DNA from: Acidobacteriota bacterium
GTDB lineage: Bacteria; Acidobacteriota; Terriglobia; UBA7540
Direction: 5' to 3'
Assembly: GCA_021789565.1 (NCBI GenBank)
Contig: JAJYJL010000359.1
Location: forward strand, 1-7,506
DNA: 7,506 nucleotides
The notes below the pieces were generated by a model. The model saw only the letters and a program-made list of their open reading frames with translations. It was not told where the DNA came from and did not search any database. Of the stretch, positions 6,068 to 7,506 are shown piece by piece. Position 1 is the first letter of the stretch. Every line of letters starts with the position of its first letter. The position numbers and the translations under genes are program-made.

Positions 6068-6097
6068 CAGCATCCGTCGGCTCATGAATAGTCCAGG

Positions 6098-7506
6098 CTA
6101 GAAGTCGATGCGTCCGCCAAACATCATGCTGCGGCCTCCACCGCCGTAAGAAACATGGCCAAAGTTCCCGGAGCTGATGTTGGTGTTGCCGTTTCCAAAG
6201 TTGGCATGGTTCCAGGCGTTGAACAGTTCCCACTGGATTTGCAGGCGCACGCCCTCGTGGAGAATGAAGTTCTTGGAGAGTCCCGCGTTCCAGAGGTTCT
6301 TTCCCGGGCCCACGAGGACAGATCGGCCGCAGTTTCCGTAGTAACCGCGCCCGCTCGCCGGCTCCTGAAAGGCATTGAGGTTATACATCAACTGGCCGGA
6401 TCGCACCAGGCTTCCGATGCCGCCGATGTTGCCGTTGCCGATACAATCCGGCCGCCCGCCAAACTGGTTGGTGTTGGCCGGGTCGACGCCGGAGAAGCTG
6501 GGGTTGAGATATTGCCCACTCAGCATGGTGGTAATTCCAACCACCTGCCACCCACCAATCACCTGGTTCAGGACCGGGTTGAGATTGGGAAGTAATGCCT
6601 TGCCGTGCCCAATGGGCAGTTGGTAGATAAAGTCAAACTCCAGTTGCTGCTTGCGGACGAGTGGATCAGGCGCATATTCCAGTTGTTGGTCGTACTGGTT
6701 CTGCTGGAAGCCACCCCCACCCCAAAGCGAGTACGCAGTCATACCCTTGCCCCACGCATAGTTGGCGTTGAACTGCAAACCGCTCTTGAAGCGGTGGTCT
6801 GCCTGGACGGTCAATCCATGGTAGATGGATGACCCTCCCGATTCAGCCATGTTCACGGAGCTGAATAGCGGATAGGGACGGTTTGCAGGATCGAACGGAG
6901 TGGTGCTTGGGTGCAGCAGGTTGTAGTTCATCGTATACGGAAGGTGCGTCGTCTTGGTGCCTGTATAGGCGATGTCGATTGCAGTTCCCAGGAATTCATG
7001 GCCGATGGAAAAGTTCCACTGCTGGGCGCGCATGTCGACGTAGTGAGGATCCACGGCGCTGATGTTGGTGACGCCCGAGAAGCTGGAGCTTTGGGTGAAA
7101 GGATCGGGGAACATTTGTGTCACCGCTCCCCCAAGGTAGTTAAAGCTGGTGTTGGTGGTCCAGGGGCCGCCGAGGCCGGTCGTTCCCAGGCTCCCGGGAA
7201 GCATGGACGTGTACCACCCATAGGCGGCACGCACAACGGTCTTTTCGCCGCCGAAGGGCCGGTAAGCAATCCCGATGCGCGGGTTCCAGTTATTCGTGTC
7301 CGAGTATTGCAGGCTGTGGGCCGGGAAGCCTGCCTGCGTGGAGGTTTCAATGGGCAGGGTTGCGGCAACCTGCGGAACAAGATCATTCGGCATCTGGGTC
7401 CCTGCCACCACCAGATCGCCGTTTGCAAGGTTAAACGTGTAGCGGCGGTCGAATTTCTCGGTCCAGGGTGACTGGTATTCGTACCGGATGCCGTAATTGA
7501 GCGTCA
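6098..7506 (-). CDS. Oar-like TonB-dependent outer-membrane receptor (C-terminal part, cut by window edge)
   Basis: The frame is open from the right edge to TAG at 6098, giving 468 residues that are the C-terminal half or less of a receptor usually near 1000-1200 residues. It starts in TLNYGIRYEYQSPWTEKFDRR, a typical barrel strand and loop. It continues with alternating aromatic and polar strands (RIGIAYRPFGGEKTVVRAAYG, QQWNFSIGHEF, ADHRFKSGLQFNANYAWGKG) and ends with the strand block RLQIQWELFNAWNHANFG and a terminal GGRIDF, whose final Phe is the usual signal for outer-membrane insertion. This pattern fits carboxypeptidase-regulatory-domain/Oar-type receptors, which take up large substrates with TonB energy. 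The N-terminal plug and regulatory domain lie outside the window. The first ATG or GTG in view (7411) is internal, not the true start. It may import glycan products released by the downstream enzymes, but its ligand is unknown. Confidence 0.9.
   Translation of the reverse strand, partial: TLNYGIRYEYQSPWTEKFDRRYTFNLANGDLVVAGTQMPNDLVPQVAATLPIETSTQAGFPAHSLQYSDTNNWNPRIGIAYRPFGGEKTVVRAAYGWYTSMLPGSLGTTGLGGPWTTNTSFNYLGGAVTQMFPDPFTQSSSFSGVTNISAVDPHYVDMRAQQWNFSIGHEFLGTAIDIAYTGTKTTHLPYTMNYNLLHPSTTPFDPANRPYPLFSSVNMAESGGSSIYHGLTVQADHRFKSGLQFNANYAWGKGMTAYSLWGGGGFQQNQYDQQLEYAPDPLVRKQQLEFDFIYQLPIGHGKALLPNLNPVLNQVIGGWQVVGITTMLSGQYLNPSFSGVDPANTNQFGGRPDCIGNGNIGGIGSLVRSGQLMYNLNAFQEPASGRGYYGNCGRSVLVGPGKNLWNAGLSKNFILHEGVRLQIQWELFNAWNHANFGNGNTNISSGNFGHVSYGGGGRSMMFGGRIDF

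Larger units (their letters stand above)
5570..6097. other. 528-base non-coding region between receptor and hydrolase operon
   Basis: This gap holds repeat elements B and A, a 9-bp stem-loop, the terminator-like hairpin, a weak -10 box and the GH ribosome site, in that order along the transcribed strand. I see no convincing coding sequence or tRNA in it. The longest frame entering it (to 5776) and an 85-codon frame at 5976-6233 both run through the palindromes and look spurious. Confidence 0.7.

Noticed and set aside
5976..6233. 85-codon minus-strand frame over the receptor C-terminus and element B
   Set aside because: It overlaps the receptor in another frame, ends in the palindromic repeat and has no homology signal.
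6911..7471. 186-codon plus-strand frame opposite the receptor
   Set aside because: It is antisense to well-formed barrel sequence and its translation has no recognisable motif.

Overview
The window looks like chromosomal DNA from an Acidobacteriota-type soil or sediment bacterium. This is inferred from three things: an Oar-like TonB-dependent receptor barrel of the kind greatly expanded in that phylum, GC-rich coding sequence, and palindromic intergenic repeats of a style I associate with these genomes. No rRNA or other marker gene is present, so the assignment is provisional.

All five real genes lie on the minus strand, so transcription runs from right to left. From the right edge: (1) the C-terminal 468 residues of a TonB-dependent outer-membrane receptor (6098-7506, cut by the window edge); (2) a 528-base intergenic stretch packed with secondary structure, holding two palindromic repeat elements (5894-6067 and 5759-5865), a 9-bp stem-loop (5669-5699), a terminator-like hairpin with a T run (5612-5663) and a possible -10 box (5597-5602); (3) an exported GH123/DUF4091-type glycoside hydrolase (3815-5569, TTG start); (4) a probable lipoprotein with a 3-keto-disaccharide hydrolase/DUF1080 domain (2777-3757); (5) an exported two-module alpha/beta hydrolase resembling acetyl xylan esterases (572-2668), whose second module has lost its nucleophile; (6) the N-terminal 157 residues of a Tat-exported type I sulfatase (1-471, cut by the left edge).

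Genes 3-6 are co-directional with gaps of 57, 108 and 100 bases, each with its own strong ribosome binding site, and all have export signals. They read as an operon for dismantling a decorated glycan outside the cytoplasm: ester removal, desulfation, hydrolysis (possibly at N-acetylgalactosamine-like residues) and processing of oxidised or modified sugars. The receptor upstream could import products, but the repeats and the terminator suggest it is a separate transcription unit. The substrate is inference. The hunt mainly yields the stacked repeats in front of the hydrolase operon, the degenerate second esterase module, and the gene combination itself.
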